Positions 11,935 through 23,883 of a stretch of 64,000 bases of DNA are shown here, one piece after another (within the stretch, counting starts at the first letter, position 1; every line of letters begins with the position of its first letter). The position numbers were made by a program, and so were the translations under genes. The notes below the pieces were generated by a model, which saw only the letters and a list, made by a program, of their open reading frames with translations, searched no databases and had not been told where the DNA came from. Origin of the DNA: Glycine soja (lineage: Eukaryota > Streptophyta > Magnoliopsida > Fabales > Fabaceae); contig NC_041020.1 in assembly GCF_004193775.1 (NCBI RefSeq), positions 5,537,657-5,601,656 on the forward strand, read 5' to 3'.

Positions 11935-13640
11935 ATACTCTGGGAAAGCGTAGAAAGTTGAATACCATTCAAAATGATGGTCGATCACAAGCAAAAGAAC
12001 AATCAATTGAAAGCTCTACTGAAGCGAACCAACATAACAACTCTATAATTGAAGAAAATGCATAATTTGAAGGAGGTATAAAGATTTTATTAACTTATTT
12101 CTTTATTTTATATTAAATTATTTATAACACAATTGTTTATTAACTAAATCAACAATCGCAATCAAAACATCACATACAAGAAGAAAGTCATGTTGAGTCA
12201 AATGCTTCTCTTGGAAGTGCAAGTGAAAGTTCAACTAAAGGTAATTATAATTTTTGGTCTTTTTAACAATGCAAGTATATACACTCCTCTCTCTCTTCAC
12301 ACACACACACGCACATATGTATATATATTTGATAAATGTCATATCCATGAATGATTTAGGTAAAAAGAGGACCAAAGGTTATACACATATGCTAGATGTG
12401 TGGGACTTGCCAAATGGAGAATTCATACTTGTTGAAGTAGATCAATGGGGCAATCCTATGGGTTAGGAAGGGAAAACTCTACTGAATGAAATTGGGAGCT
12501 TGGAAAGGAGACATCAATGTGCTCCTATCAATTTTCTTAGCTGGAAAGACATGCCTGAGGACTATATTATTGACATGGTTGAATTGATTCAAGTCTAGTA
12601 TAAAACTTTATAAGTGTTGTTTCATTTTGCTTCTTGTAAAATTTTATATTTTGTAATGTCTAACAAAATGATCTTTTTTGTTTGTTTGTTAATGAGAGCA
12701 AACCTAAGGAGCAAATGGTTGCTCACATCCCAGATCCAAGGGTTGATCCTTCTCAATATCATGCTTTAGTACATTGTTGGTGTTCTGAGAAAGGATAGGT
12801 ATATATGTACAATGTCACCAACCTTTGGCTAACACAACAATTATATATTATATGATTATTTTTATTATTGACTTTTTATATTTGTTAGTTTTAGAAAATA
12901 AGCAACATTAACAAAAGGAATCACTCAAAACATGAGGACTTGCATAACATGGGAACCAAGAATCTTCCAAGACGGATTCATGAGGTAGTTTGTCTTTTTT
13001 ATAGTTTTTTTAATATTTATTTGCTTATTACAAATAGGATCATTGATTTTTTTAACTAATATTAGACAACAAAGGCTAAGGGAGTGCAACCTTATTGGGC
13101 AGAAATTTATATTGACACTCAAACTCGAAAAGATGGAAGCATTGTTACTGAAAAGACTGGTATTGTAATCGTAAGAATTTTAATTTTTATTTCAATACTT
13201 TCTCTTTGTTTTATGTTTTTTTGCTCAATTTTCTAATAGAAGGTTATGGTGTGAAGAGGAGTAACTAATGAGGAGATGAGTTTCATTTAGTGACATTGAA
13301 GTATTGAGAATATTGATGCATGGTAATAATTTATAAGGTGTATTTATGTAGGATGAACTAAAAAAGAAAACGGTTGAAGCAAAAAGTTCACAAAATTTAC
13401 AAACTACCCAAGATTCTACTTATTGGACAAATGATATATATTCCAAAGTCAAAGGACCTGAAAAAAAAGGACGTGCGGGTTGTCTTGGGAAGCTTCCACA
13501 TCAAACAAGTATATCTCAAAGCTCTTATGCATACAATAAAATTCAAAAATTGGAGAATTTGCTTAGAAACCTTGTTTCTGTCCTTAAAGTGTGATTTGCA
13601 GAAGATCCACAAATTAATCAAGTCTTAGAAGCTATAGATC
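11935..13640 (+). pseudogene. TNPA / Transposase_24-like CACTA accessory protein, broken
   Basis: Exon-like blocks occur in order: a basic LGKRRKLN segment (11938-12064), GKKRTKGYTHMLDVWDLPNG with FILVEVDQWGNP and MPEDYIIDMVELI (12356-12600), IPDPRVDPSQYHALV (about 12730-12770), AEIYIDTQTRKDGSIVTEKT (13099-13160), and YSKVKGPEKKGRAG (13436-13490). This matches the plant 'Ptta/En/Spm' Transposase_24 family downstream of TNP2. Stops between the blocks are partly introns. No intact frame above 85 codons remains. In active elements the protein binds the subterminal repeats. Confidence 0.75.
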
Positions 13641-14760
13641 AAGAGGTATGAATTTATAATTCAACTTATTCAAAGATTTAACTATGATATGATACTTTAC
13701 AAAGAAAAACCATTCTTTTAATTTAGGTACCTACAAATGGTTCTATTAGTAAAAATCATCAAACTACAAACTATCCCAATTAGAGGTGAGTTGAAATTTA
13801 ATAATTAATATTTTGACAATACCATTTTTGTTAGCATATGGTATAGCTTGTAGTGTATCCATACTATCTATGTATGTAGTAAGTTGTAGCTTCCCTTTAG
13901 TTAGTTGTCTCCTCTTTTCCTTACTTCATGTGTGTACCTAAATTTGTTGACTAAGAAAAAGAGTTTGAATTTTATTGTTTTGAGAATTGACTCAAACTAA
14001 TCAAGCTTTATTATATTTTTTTTTTCTATTCTAATATGATTTTTAAGGTTCAAATTAGGCCAAGTTAGTTGATTCACATACCTATGCAACTATAATTAAG
14101 AAGTTATCACATCTATTTGGATAAGATATTCATTTGTATATCTTAATATGTATTCCTTTATTTCATTGTAATGGCTTGCAACAATGAAGACAACCAAGTA
14201 ATGTTTTTGAGGTAAAGACATTTTCTTCTTGCATATATGCTTGGTCGTTTTAAAAATTTGTTGTTGACTTAGTTCATGAATGCAGATCGGTGATTACTTG
14301 AATGTGGCCATTCTGTTGGTTATTGTGAATGTTGGATATCATCTCAACTTGAATAGGTGTTTTGGGACAAATACTTTTGTTTATTTTTGTGATTTTACTT
14401 AGGTGTGGCTATGTTGTTGGTTATTGTAGATGCTAGATATCATTTCATATTTGTTAGGTGTTTTGGGATACATAAACACTTGTTTATTATTGTGATTATG
14501 TGACTTCCCTGGGAAATAAACACTTTAGTCCATGTTTGTCAATTTTCAATGTTTGCTCCAATGTTTCAAAACTACTAGAACGTTTTTTTAAGTAAGGCAA
14601 TTACTTTATTGCATAGATTAGTTCTTTGAACTTGTAAAAAGCTTAGACAATTAACTTAAATGCAATTGATATTCATTTTATCTAGATAACCGAATAATAA
14701 TATTAATAATAATTTGGAAACATAAATCATCTCAATACATAACGAGCAATGTGATTTTCT
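13641..14760. other. Non-coding part of the CACTA element
   Basis: AT-rich sequence without ORFs. It contains two related segments near 14300-14350 and 14400-14470 (GGTTATTGT..ATGTTGGATATCAT type), an imperfect direct duplication about 105 bp apart. Confidence 0.4.
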
Positions 14761-14764
14761 TTTT

Positions 14765-14985
14765 ATGTGGCTTTTACCTACGATTAAAGCCTATAAATAC
14801 AAGTAAATGGTTTGTATCTACAATCTTTCAGTGGTAGGTATAAGTTAATGACTTTTACCTATCGTTGGAGGTTGTAGATATAAGGTAATGACTTTTACCT
14901 ACGTGCATTGTGAATTGTAGGAATCATATATAGTGACAATTAAATGTAATTATAGGTGAAAGTAAATCCGTAGGTAAAATCTCAA
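14765..14985 (+). repeat. Right-side subterminal repeats of the CACTA element
   Basis: Four to five units of TTTTACCTACG, GTAGGTATAAG and AATGACTTTTACCTA type, matching the motif of 9140-9415. This places the right flank of the element here although the terminal CACTA motif is not found. Confidence 0.65.
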
Positions 14986-15007
14986 CTAATAGACTATAAT
15001 CCATCAC

Positions 15008-15406
15008 TGTACGTCTCCTCAAAGTTGACGACCAAAATGTCTGTAGGACAAAGTCTTTATTACATTTACCTAAACATTTTTAACAAAGTCTTTGAATGAT
15101 ATCTATTAATATTCATCTAATGAATACTATCACACATATATTGATCTATTTGGATTATTATTGTCCTATTCATAATAATCCTATGATCAAGAACAATTAA
15201 AATTAAAATTATAAGAGACTTGTCTCTCATTTTCATAATCTCTATTATGATAACAAATCTTTAATTTTAATCTAGAAACTTATCAAGTCAACTATTTTTA
15301 TGCAACAATATAAAAAAAATATTAAAGAAATATCAATATTTTATTATTAGAATTAGAATTGATTATATGATTATTGGCTCTTAGGCTTACACAATAAATT
15401 CCAACA
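15008..15406 (-). mobile_element. Copia-type LTR (3' LTR of a minus-strand Ty1/copia remnant)
   Basis: On the minus strand the LTR starts TGTTGGAATTTATTGTG at 15406, directly after the polypurine tract AAGTGGGAGAT (about 15407-15417). It plausibly ends ACGTACA at 15008. This is the standard order RNase H, polypurine tract, 3' LTR of plant copia elements whose coding remnants lie upstream (15738-16790). No matching 5' LTR is seen; the LTR-like repeat at 16791 removes that side. Confidence 0.65.
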
Positions 15407-16790
15407 ATCTCCCACTTGCCTAGAGCCAATTACTCATGTACTTCATCCTTACTTCCCCCTTGTGCTTGTTAAATTCTTTTATGCCAAGTGCCTTGGTGAA
15501 TGGATTTGTTGCATTCTCTTTTTAATCTACCTTTTCAATCTTAATGTCCCCACGTTCAATGATCTCTCTAATCAAGTGATACCTTCATAAAATATGTTTG
15601 GTCTTTTGGTGTAATCTTGGTTATTTGCTTAAGCGATAGCTCCATATTGTCACACAATAGTGGAATCGGTCCTCCTATTGAAGGTAGCTCACCAAGTTCA
15701 GAGATGAACTTTTCATCCAAACAACTTCTTTAGCGGCTTAACTTGTCGCTATATACTCTGCCTCAGTCACTGAATGTGCCATTGTATCTTGCTTTGAACT
15801 TTTCCAACCTGAAACAAATTTTTTATCATCTTTATCTGATGCAAAGCTTGCATCAATATAACCCTTTAATTTTAATTCAAAATCTGCATAAATGAGGAAT
15901 TGGTCTCTAGTTCTTTTCAAGTACTTAAGAATGGTCTTAACTACTTTCCAATTTTCCTCACGAAGGTTTGCTTGACATCAACTAACTACACTTAGTGCAT
16001 AAGCAACATCAGGTTGTGTACAAATTATGGTATACATGATAGCTTCCACTGTGCTGGCATACGGTACTCTAGTCATGCATTCTTTCTCTTCATGAGTTTT
16101 GGGACAATCCTCCCTACTGAGAGTAACTCTAGTTCCAATTGGCAAATAGTCTCTTTTGGAGTTTTCCATACTATACCTTTTTAGGATGGTATCAATGTAC
16201 ATAGATTGGGAGAGTCCAAGATACCTTTTAGATATATCTCTATAAATCCTTATTCCTAGAATATAGGTTGTCTCTCCTAAATCTTTCATGGAGAACTATT
16301 CTGATAGTCAAATCTTTGTACTTTGCATTGTTGGTATGTCATTTCCAATGAGTAATATGTCATCCACATATAACACTAAGAAGATAATTACACTCCTACT
16401 AACCTTTTTGTACACACAAGGTTCTTCCTCACATCTAACAAAATCAAACTTTTCAATTGTTTTGTTAAAGTGAATGCTCCAACTTCTAGAAGCTTGTTTC
16501 AATCCATAAATGGATCGTTGCAACTTGCAAACTTTATTATGACCGGACAAGGATGTGAATTCCTCAAGTTGTGTCATACACATCCTTTTTCAACTCATTA
16601 TTAAGGAAAATAGTTTTCACATCTATTTGTCATATCTCACAAAAACAGTATGCTGCTATACCAAGGAGAATCTTAATTCCTCTGAGCATTGCCACGAGAG
16701 AAAAGTTTGACATAATCTATACCTTCCTTTTGACTATATCCCTTGGTAACAAGGTGAGCTTTGTAGGTCTATACCTTTTCATCTGCTCCA
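15407..16790 (-). pseudogene. Ty1/copia pol remnant (reverse transcriptase and RNase H), frameshifted
   Basis: Reading down the minus strand, 16583-16308 holds the RT core (VCKLQRSIYGLKQASRSW and LVLYVDDILLIGND, with the YVDD active-site motif). 16289-15978 holds MKDLGETTYILGIRIYRD and RVPYASTVEAIMYTIICT. 15920-15738 holds the RNase H part, GYIDASFASDKDDKKFVSGW and HSVTEAEYIA. The frames are separate, so at least two frameshifts or stops break the protein. RT residues can still be read to about 16780, then the LTR-like repeat at 16791 truncates it. Gag, protease and integrase are absent. Confidence 0.9.
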
Positions 16791-17925
16791 TGTGACACCC
16801 TCTACCTCGACATACATATTTATATAATAAAATACATGAAAATACGGAATTACATAAAATGAAATTTTATTCAACAAACCTAAAGGAGTTCACGTGGGTA
16901 AAAGGTTCGAGATCATCACAGGATTTAAACACAAACAACATACGGGGAGTGAGTTATCACATTCCTATATAATAGAGAGAAATGAGACAACATGTAGATA
17001 TATATATCATATAAATGAAATACAACTTACTTAAATATAGCTCACGTAATTCCACCACTTATATAGTAACATCACATCTCAACACTACGCGTCTCACACA
17101 TTTTCACATCATTCACGTACTCAAAGATCAAAACACAATATCACTCAACCAATCAATATCATTCAATACATAAGTGTTATGCAAAAAATATACTAAGACT
17201 CAATCCTATATGCAATATGGTATCATGTCAGTGAAAAACCTCGTCGGTCGCCTAAGAGTACATGACAAGATAGACCACACACTAGTAATTGAAGTCACTC
17301 TCACTAGGTAAAATCATATGGAGACCAGTTAAGATCACTCTGTTTTATGAGAACGCTCCAACTATATGGGATCAGCATAGGCTTCAAAGAACATTCAAAC
17401 TGAGTGTATTTACCCCTAAGGCCTACACTCTAAAGAGTCTGTCAGGGCCTCTCCCTTCTGATTCTGGTCCAACCCAGAAAGCATTTTAGCACACAGACTC
17501 TATCTATGAATTGTATGAAACACACGACTCCTCAATTGTTCTCAAAATAATTTTAACTCATCATGCCTCAAAGTGATTAAACTCGTTGAGTTCCCACAGT
17601 GGATCCCATCACAATACTCATCGCGCATTAACTCGTCGCCCTTAAAGGATCTTACAGTCTTGTGAACGTACGGTTCATAGCTCATAACTCAATGCATACA
17701 ACATCTCAATACACATGTATATTACAATTCAATACATAATCAATTTATCACATACACTCAATCTCAATCACAATGGTATAATCCCAAAGCAACATGTTAT
17801 CACACCTCATGAATCATATACGCATCACACAATATTAATATATACATGACACAAACATAGACTTTACCTATGAACTATGCAATACACACACCTACTCAAT
17901 TATTTTCAAAATCATTTTAACTCTT
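16791..17925 (+). repeat. LTR-like repeat, copy 2 (inverted relative to 7425-8764)
   Basis: Begins TGTGACACCCTCTACC and ends AATCATTTTAACTCTT. It aligns along its whole length, as the reverse complement, with 7425-8764. It joins a truncated copia RT on its left to the middle of a Transposase_24 gene on its right, so the two neighbours are not two halves of one element. It is non-coding. Confidence 0.65.
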
Positions 17926-18924
17926 GGCCCACACAAAGCGACATGGAGAGATGACCTGTATGGTGGCACAGGAAATCTTTGATAAAATTGTGAGTTATAA
18001 TTTCACTTTTGTTTTTGTATCAACATGAATCTCATTTGATCTATGTTGAACATTTTGTGGATGTTACAGGACTCCTTACAAGAAGAGACGACACAAGGCA
18101 ACTTTGTTCCCCATGGTCGTGAGGATATACTCAATATTGCCATTGGGCGACCGGAGCACCCAGGTCGTATTCGAGCTACAGGAAATGATGTTACAATCGA
18201 CTAATTCTTTGGACAGACACCATGTTTTTCCACCACATTTTTCCAACAGTTCCTCTGCCTCCATCAACCCACAATAGTTGGCTGAGATAATAGGAAATGT
18301 TAAGGAATAATGGAGGAGAGATTCAAAGAGGAAAACAAATAGAGTCTTTAGAAAATGAAAGAATAGTTAAAGGAGCAACTCAAAATGGAGTTATCCCAAA
18401 AGGAATCGTAGCAACCACCCTTGATTTAGGAAGATATACAAGTATGATCTGCTCGTGTGAGCACAAAGGGGATCTATGCTAAAATTGCTGCCAATCCATT
18501 AGGGGAAGATCATGTCACTGATGTCAGGCCAATGATAGGGTTGCACATTGAACATGATCATTCTACTCTCCTAGTGGCCTTGGAAAAGTATATAAAGGGC
18601 ATCCACCATACACAACATCCCTTATGCAGATGATGTGGTGAAGGTGAGTGTTGAAAAAGTTTATGATGGTGACGCTCAAGTCCCTTTTCCCATGTTAGAG
18701 GTTCAGTATGTCAGATAAACCCTTCACACTTTCGTTGCATGGCCGAGACATCTAGTGAAACTTGTTTCACATGAGGTATTTTTTATGGTAACTAGAATTT
18801 AGACATTCTAATATTATTAATATCTCATGATGAACATTTGGTTAACTAACTAAATGTGATTCACAAATTTGTCCAAAGAAACAAGATGAACCTATTGTTC
18901 GCTCTTTGACAAATGCGAAATCTA
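17926..18924 (+). pseudogene. Transposase_24/Ulp1-type CACTA gene, middle part
   Basis: Reads AHTKRHGEMTCMVAQEIFDK up to a donor near 18000. After an acceptor near 18070 it continues DSLQEETTQGNFVPHGREDI and IAIGRPEHPGRIRATGNDV (18070-18205). Further blocks are MIGLHIEHDHSTLLVALEKY (about 18534-18592) and LHTFVAWPRHLVKLVSHE (about 18720-18775). The same block order occurs at 49175-50340, so this is a second copy of that CACTA gene family. Several stops are present. The LTR-like repeat removes its left side, and an unclassified repeat interrupts its right side. Confidence 0.8.
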
Positions 18925-20266
18925 TCAGCAAGTGTATTGAGTCACAAGTAATATAAAACGGTAAGAACCGAATATCGAATCATAGGGAGTTTATTTCATT
19001 CAGAAAAGCGTTCATTCAATAAGTAGACATTTGTATAAAATCATGAAATGGAAATAATTAAACACAGGATATAGTTGCAATTCTAAAGATAACTACAAAA
19101 TTAACTAAGTAAATGCGAGAGAAAAATAGATGATTAAAACGTTGGGTCCTTCTACTGAGTAACTTGATGTAATTAAAGGTTTTTCTCTCTTTAAGGTTGT
19201 TTTTGTGTTCTATGCTGAGGGCAAATGCACCAAACACCGATTCCTCACCTGAATGGACTAATTCTATTTAAACCTCGTTCTAGGATGTCTCGTCGAACTT
19301 AGCCTAAACGAATTGCATTACGATTACAACATATTAAAAACTAAATCCCTGCACTTCGTGTCCAGACATACAATTTTCTAGCCCTGCTCTATCCAGTTTT
19401 AAGGATTCAAAACATTTTTCAATGCTAAAAATCCTAACTTTACACACAAATGGGTGATCAGTCCACAAGCATGCAATAATGAAATGCAAATAAAAGCAAT
19501 GAACGCATCAAAACAATATTAAATAGATAGTAAAGAGTTTTTACATCAAGGCTCAGCAAAAATTCCCAACAAAAGCTCTAGCCTTCCATGGCAAGTTATC
19601 ACCTTTTAGCTTCAATAGGGGTTTTTGGAAGCAAAATTCATATTACACAGTGGTGGGGATGTCTCCTCCACCTCTAGAAACCTAGAAATCACTCTAAAAC
19701 CTAGAATCCTCTGGAAAGCTAAGGTTTTTGGTGCTCCCCTGCCCTACTGCGTCTCTCACGTATATTTCTCTTCTTCCAAAAGCTAAAGACTCCCCTTTTT
19801 TTACGTCAACTTCAGCTTTTAAGGGTTTTCTGTTCTCAAAGGCTCGCTTAGCGCGAGTTAGTGATTTTTGGCTGAGCGAGTCTGGCACGCTGGGCGCCAG
19901 AAGATACAAATGACTTGCTAGGCGAGCTAATGGTGCACTGAGCGCGTGCTTGCGTGGCATATTCTCTTCTAGATTCTCCTAACTCGCTAAGTGAGCTGAT
20001 GTCTCGCTTAGCGGATGTTGCTCGCTAAGCGCATATGCCTCGCTTAGCGAGATACCAGCTGCTGCAACCTTCTTATTCTTCATCTTTTCACCTGAAACTG
20101 AAGTTGAAAACACATTAATTCACAATGACAGGAATATCTACTGCATAAAAATTAAACTGAACATAAAAATATGTACAAACCTACAAAAAGAACTATAAAT
20201 TGGGGAAAAGATATAAATTTCATAATGCTTTTCAATAGAAAAGTTAGTCATAAATGACGACTAACA
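18925..20266 (+). repeat. Unclassified 1.34-kb repeat, copy A, inserted in the Ulp1 pseudogene
   Basis: It splits the Ulp1-type coding sequence between QDEPIVRSLT and EPDPLVDLIQHM. It shares GCAAGTGTA near its start with copy B (50826-52170), a GGTGATCA..CACAAGC block, an ATTAAATAGATAG..TTACATCAAG block, and a common 3' end (TCATAAATGACGACTAACA versus TCATAATTAGCAGTTATCA). It has no coding capacity. The start is preceded by CTAT and the end followed by CCTATTCAT, so any target duplication is unclear. Class unknown. Confidence 0.65.
19840..20063. repeat. GC-rich cassette of CTCGCTTAGCG/CTCGCTAAGCG motifs in copy A
   Basis: Short motifs such as GCTCGCTTAGCGCGAG, CTCGCTAAGTGAG, CTCGCTTAGCGG, CTCGCTAAGCGC and CTCGCTTAGCGAG are packed into about 220 bp. 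The core GCTTAGC appears in both orientations, so neighbours can pair into hairpins. The cassette stands out as GC-rich in AT-rich surroundings. Confidence 0.7.
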
Positions 20267-21475
20267 CCTATTCATAGGTCGACTGTTGTTGGTGAACCTG
20301 ATCCCTTAGTTGATTTGATTCAACATATGTCTGATCTTTACGAGAAGCCTCTTCAAATGTTGTGGAATGGAACTCAATTTGGGATTTTGGATGTAAAAGC
20401 ATCCTTTTTCATTACATATTCAAATGTAAATGAAATAATATTACGTGACAAATGTTTAAACATATCTATACTATAGTTGTGGATGATGCAAGTAAATTCT
20501 ATTTCAAAGTGTACTTTCATTAACTAATAATTAATATTCCTTATGATAAATGTCATTAACAATTTTCATTTGTAATATTAAAAATAGGTTTATGTAGGAG
20601 TCGAGGACCAGGTTGGGTTATGGTCAACTGTATGGATTCTTTAAGCCTCAGTCCATACATAATGCAAAGGATAGATGCAATGAAGCCCAAAATTACATTG
20701 AAACATGACTCAAGAAATCACAGAGAGAGGTATACCTAGGACCTTACTTGAATCAGTAAGTAAACTTTGACAAATGCATTAAATGAATGTTTGGTTTAGT
20801 AACTAGCTAAATATTTGTTGGAATTTAGAGGCCATTGGCAACTTGTCGTTGTGTGTCCTAGGAATGATGTTGTTGTCTGGTTCTATTCATTGCATAAGAA
20901 GCCTGATATTCACATCAAAATCGCAATTAACAAGTTAAGTTTTAAAATATAACTCATTTACTTTATAAACAAGCATGGATACCTAACTTTTATTATCCTT
21001 CTATATATATAGTGAAGTTTTTTTTTTAAACTAGTGCAATGAAGAAATTGAAAACTAGTTTGGATGGTAAATCTATTCAAGTTGCACCTCACTAGATTGA
21101 AGTAAAGGTTAGTTGTTTAATAAACGGATGTATCTGACTGGTGATATTCTGTAACTTTGTAATTATGTCATTTAAATATATGGTGTATTGATTTTAGAGT
21201 CATGTACAAAGTGGAGACTATGAGTGTGATTATTATGTGATGCATTGGATGTGGAACACAATGATGAGTGGTTTCAAGAATGAATGGAGCAAGTTATTTT
21301 TACTTTAACAAGTACAATTATTAGTTTACTATCACTTATTTAATATTTTTACTTATAAGTGATAACAATTTTATTTTTTAAATTTTGTAGTGGTTTAGAG
21401 ATGGAACAATGTTAGACATGGAGACCATAAAAAACATTCGCAAGAAATGGGTATCACACTTTTTAGAACTTAAAA
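20267..21475 (+). pseudogene. Ulp1-like (C48) cysteine protease domain of a CACTA gene, broken
   Basis: Exon blocks: DPLVDLIQHMSDLYEKPLQM with LWNGTQFGI (20305-20400); a frame-broken LYGFFKPQ-like segment (about 20600-20760); RGHWQLVVVCPRNDVVVWFY with SLHKKPDIHIK (20830-20935), where HW holds the catalytic His of the family; YECDYYVMHWMW (about 21208-21260), where the Cys would be the nucleophile; and TIKNIRKKWVSHFL (about 21425-21465). Ulp1 domains remove SUMO; many plant CACTA and MULE elements carry one. Stops and frameshifts indicate a pseudogene. GYYV of the family is DYYV here and in the second copy. Confidence 0.75.
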
Positions 21476-21910
21476 ACATCTGATTTAGAAAGGTTTAGAT
21501 GATATAAGAGAAATTTATATATTGTATTAATGATTATTCTACACATTATAAACAAGTTTCTTCATTTATTGACAATTGAATGAACATTCGTGTATATATT
21601 TAGTTTGTGACACTTTGTTTGGTTCATGGCGGTTATGTCAAATTTGTATTTGTTGTCAATGATTTTGTATTAGTAATAACTGTAAGTGTAGATTCTCGGT
21701 GAAGCAAGAAAAAAAAAGTCATGTGTTGCTTGAATTTTAAATCTTTTAATAAGGTTGCTTAAGCTTGGTGTTGTCCTTGGCGCTGCTACTTCACTTGGAC
21801 CTTGTCCACCATCCCTGGCGAAACCCCAGGGTATGTTTTTTCATGGACTTCAGTATTTAGTATGTTTGGGTGACCTGTTTTAAATGTGGTCTTACATTTT
21901 GTTTTTGTAG
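21476..21910. other. Non-coding join between Ulp1 pseudogene and captured exons
   Basis: AT-rich, with an isolated GC-richer segment at about 21765-21835 that reads LGVVLGAATSLGPCPPSLAK in one frame. It could be another captured exon, but I do not recognise it. No CACTA terminus was seen. Confidence 0.35.
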
Positions 21911-22021
21911 GGATCTTTTGAGAAAGTTGCACTTGTACAATATCGAGAGAATGAATAATGTGTCCCTTGGTGCGGCATTCTCAGCATGCCCTACTCTCTT
22001 TGATTTGGAAATTGTTAGGCT
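21911..22021 (+). pseudogene. Captured exon of an F-box/LRR-type gene
   Basis: A 111-bp open block sits between a TTTTTGTAG acceptor and a GTAAGT donor. It encodes DLLRKLHLYNIERMNNVSLG and AAFSACPTLFDLEIV, a leucine-rich-repeat pattern (LxxLxLYNIxxxN..L..ALSACPxLxDLEIV) like plant F-box/LRR proteins of the At4g02760 type. A second short block at about 22827-22871 (GCSVEAVRDVLISTRK before a GTTAGG donor) may be a later exon of the same source gene. There is no start, F-box or complete frame nearby, so it is a fragment. Confidence 0.6.
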
Positions 22022-23327
22022 GTAAGTTTATTTCCTTCAACTTTTTTCATTATAAGAATTTTCAGACTGCTAGTGGATTACGAATATGAGAATGTCATTG
22101 GTTAAAATGTGTGAAAATTTTTTGTAGCTCCCTATATTCTTTTAGAATCTTGGATCAATCCATAAAATATGTATGGATATCATTGTCAATGGTAAGTTGG
22201 GGCAATGCTATCTATAACTGTCACAGTTCCAATTTTCTCTATAGGTTTTCCATGTTCCGATAGGTTAGGTTTGACAGTGTATGCTTGTATGAATTCACAA
22301 TCAAATTAAGAGTGTGCTTGTATTTCCCAATTGAAAATGTATATTACTTGAAAGGAAAAATTATGGACCCACAACATTGATTGGGTTTTCTGATTTGTAG
22401 CATCCGCACCTTGTATTTTTTTACCACTCCATGATGATTTACCTGCATTTTGACTTATTAGGTGTTTTTAGGCCTAAATAATTTGTTCTTTTCTTTGCAT
22501 GTTTGATTATAATCCTACTGTCAGGGGTCTTGAAATGAGACAAAGAGTTATGAATCTCTCCCTCATATTTTTCAAATTTATGTCTAATTTTCTTTCACTT
22601 TGTCGAGCCCATTAAACAATGATCATATTGGTTTAATAACTAATTTTGATAGCAGTGTTACTCAACTAAAGGAGAGGTTGTGAAGTCATATTGGATACAG
22701 ATGCAAGTTTGACTCCTTTAGGTTTGTTGAGTGTTGGGTTCTTGTACAAATATCTAATCTACAACTTGAACAAAATTGTTCTATTTTACTTTCAAATGCT
22801 TCAATTCTTCACTCCTCATCAAAGGTTGTAGTGTGGAGGCAGTTCGTGATGTTCTTATTTCTACCCGAAAGGTTAGGTTGTACTTTCGGAATAAGTTTGC
22901 ATGCATTACATGATATAAAAGATAACATAAAGTTTAGGTTTAGACTCTAGATATTTTATGTTGTAATATTTGGCTGCACCATCTTAATTATTAGATGCTT
23001 AGTGGTAAATTGTTAATAATTTCTTACTAGTGAGTGAGATTTATAATTTGAGTATGGAATCAAATATAATCAATTGGATGCATACTTCATTAATAATCGA
23101 TATGATTTTAAATTAAATCTATTTTTAAGTTTAAAATCTTGTTCTGTATATTGTATGATGCTATTTTGGTGTTGCTAATTGAAAATTAAAATGAATTTGA
23201 TAAACAAACATGTATTTTTTTATGGTTGATTTGGTGTTCCTTTACTTTTCTTAATTAACTCCAGAGTTGTCAAATGTATGTAAATTTTCTTAATAGTTTC
23301 ATTTCTTGTTGTGGTATTTGTTGACAG
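22022..23327. other. Intron-like AT-rich DNA between captured exon fragments
   Basis: T-rich sequence like plant introns. Apart from the short LRR-like block at 22827-22871, no coding segment was recognised. Confidence 0.4.
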
Positions 23328-23513
23328 TCTTGTAATCATCCCTATCTTGTTGGTCCAAAACTGCAACCTTCTTTTAACAAGGGTCTCAAACCAATTGAGT
23401 ATCTTGATTTTGATTTAAAAGTAAGTGGCAAGTTGCAACTTCTTGATTCAATGCATGAGGAGTTGAGGAAGAATGATTTAAGGGTGCTCATTCTTAATAT
23501 TGAACAATGCTGA
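23328..23513 (+). pseudogene. Captured exon of a MOM1-like / SNF2-helicase-related gene
   Basis: After a TTGTTGACAG acceptor the frame reads SCNHPYLVGPKLQPSFNKGL, then KPIEYLDFDLKVSGKLQLLD and ELRKNDLRVLIL, and stops at 23513. The SCNHPYLV..SGKLQLLD..LRVLI signature is the start of the SNF2 helicase C-terminal half. The spacing and the KGLKPIEYLDF text match my recollection of plant MOM1 (Morpheus molecule 1) proteins, which keep gene silencing without DNA methylation changes. The helicase ATPase half and the rest are missing. It could instead derive from a CHD3-type remodeller. Confidence 0.65.
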
Positions 23514-23883
23514 CAAAAAAAAATTCAATTCAATTCCTGTTAGTCGTCATTCATGGGTAGGTATATATGTAAATGCTCTAGAGACTTGTGGCATGCTGCA
23601 TGCCCTTATATTGGAAAAGGACAACTTCTTCTTCCCTTACAATTTTACCAACATAAAAAAGGATATATTTTTTTGAGGGGGGAAAGGGAAATGTGGGGTG
23701 TTCAGTTCTCATATCTTTGGTTTCTTCTATATGCATCTGATCTTGCAAATAACCAATGCCTTAGTTTTAAAGGTGTAAGGAAGATTAAGAATTTGTGTTA
23801 CTAATCGTGGAGTATGAGCTTGGATATGATGATGTCTCCAAAGAAATAAATATTTTATTTTGTAGGAATCAATTTACTTTTGA

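Larger units (their letters stand above)
9140..15007 (+). mobile_element. Degenerate CACTA (En/Spm) DNA transposon with TNP2- and TNPA-like pseudogenes
   Basis: The left end is CACTACAAGAAAAA at 9140. Subterminal repeats of the ACCTACA/GTAGGTA type fill 9165-9410 and reappear at 14765-14985. Between them lie a truncated TNP2-like gene (9417-11510) and a TNPA/Transposase_24-like gene (about 11935-13640), both on the plus strand. This is the usual CACTA layout. The matching right terminus (TTCTTGTAGTG) is not seen: the copia LTR begins right after the last subterminal repeats, so the right end is missing or displaced. TNP2 lacks its N-terminal half, so the element is defective. Confidence 0.75.

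Noticed and set aside
7425..17925. The two LTR-like copies as the paired LTRs of one 10-kb retrotransposon
   Set aside because: They are in opposite orientation, and the DNA between them is CACTA and a copia remnant ending in its own LTR.
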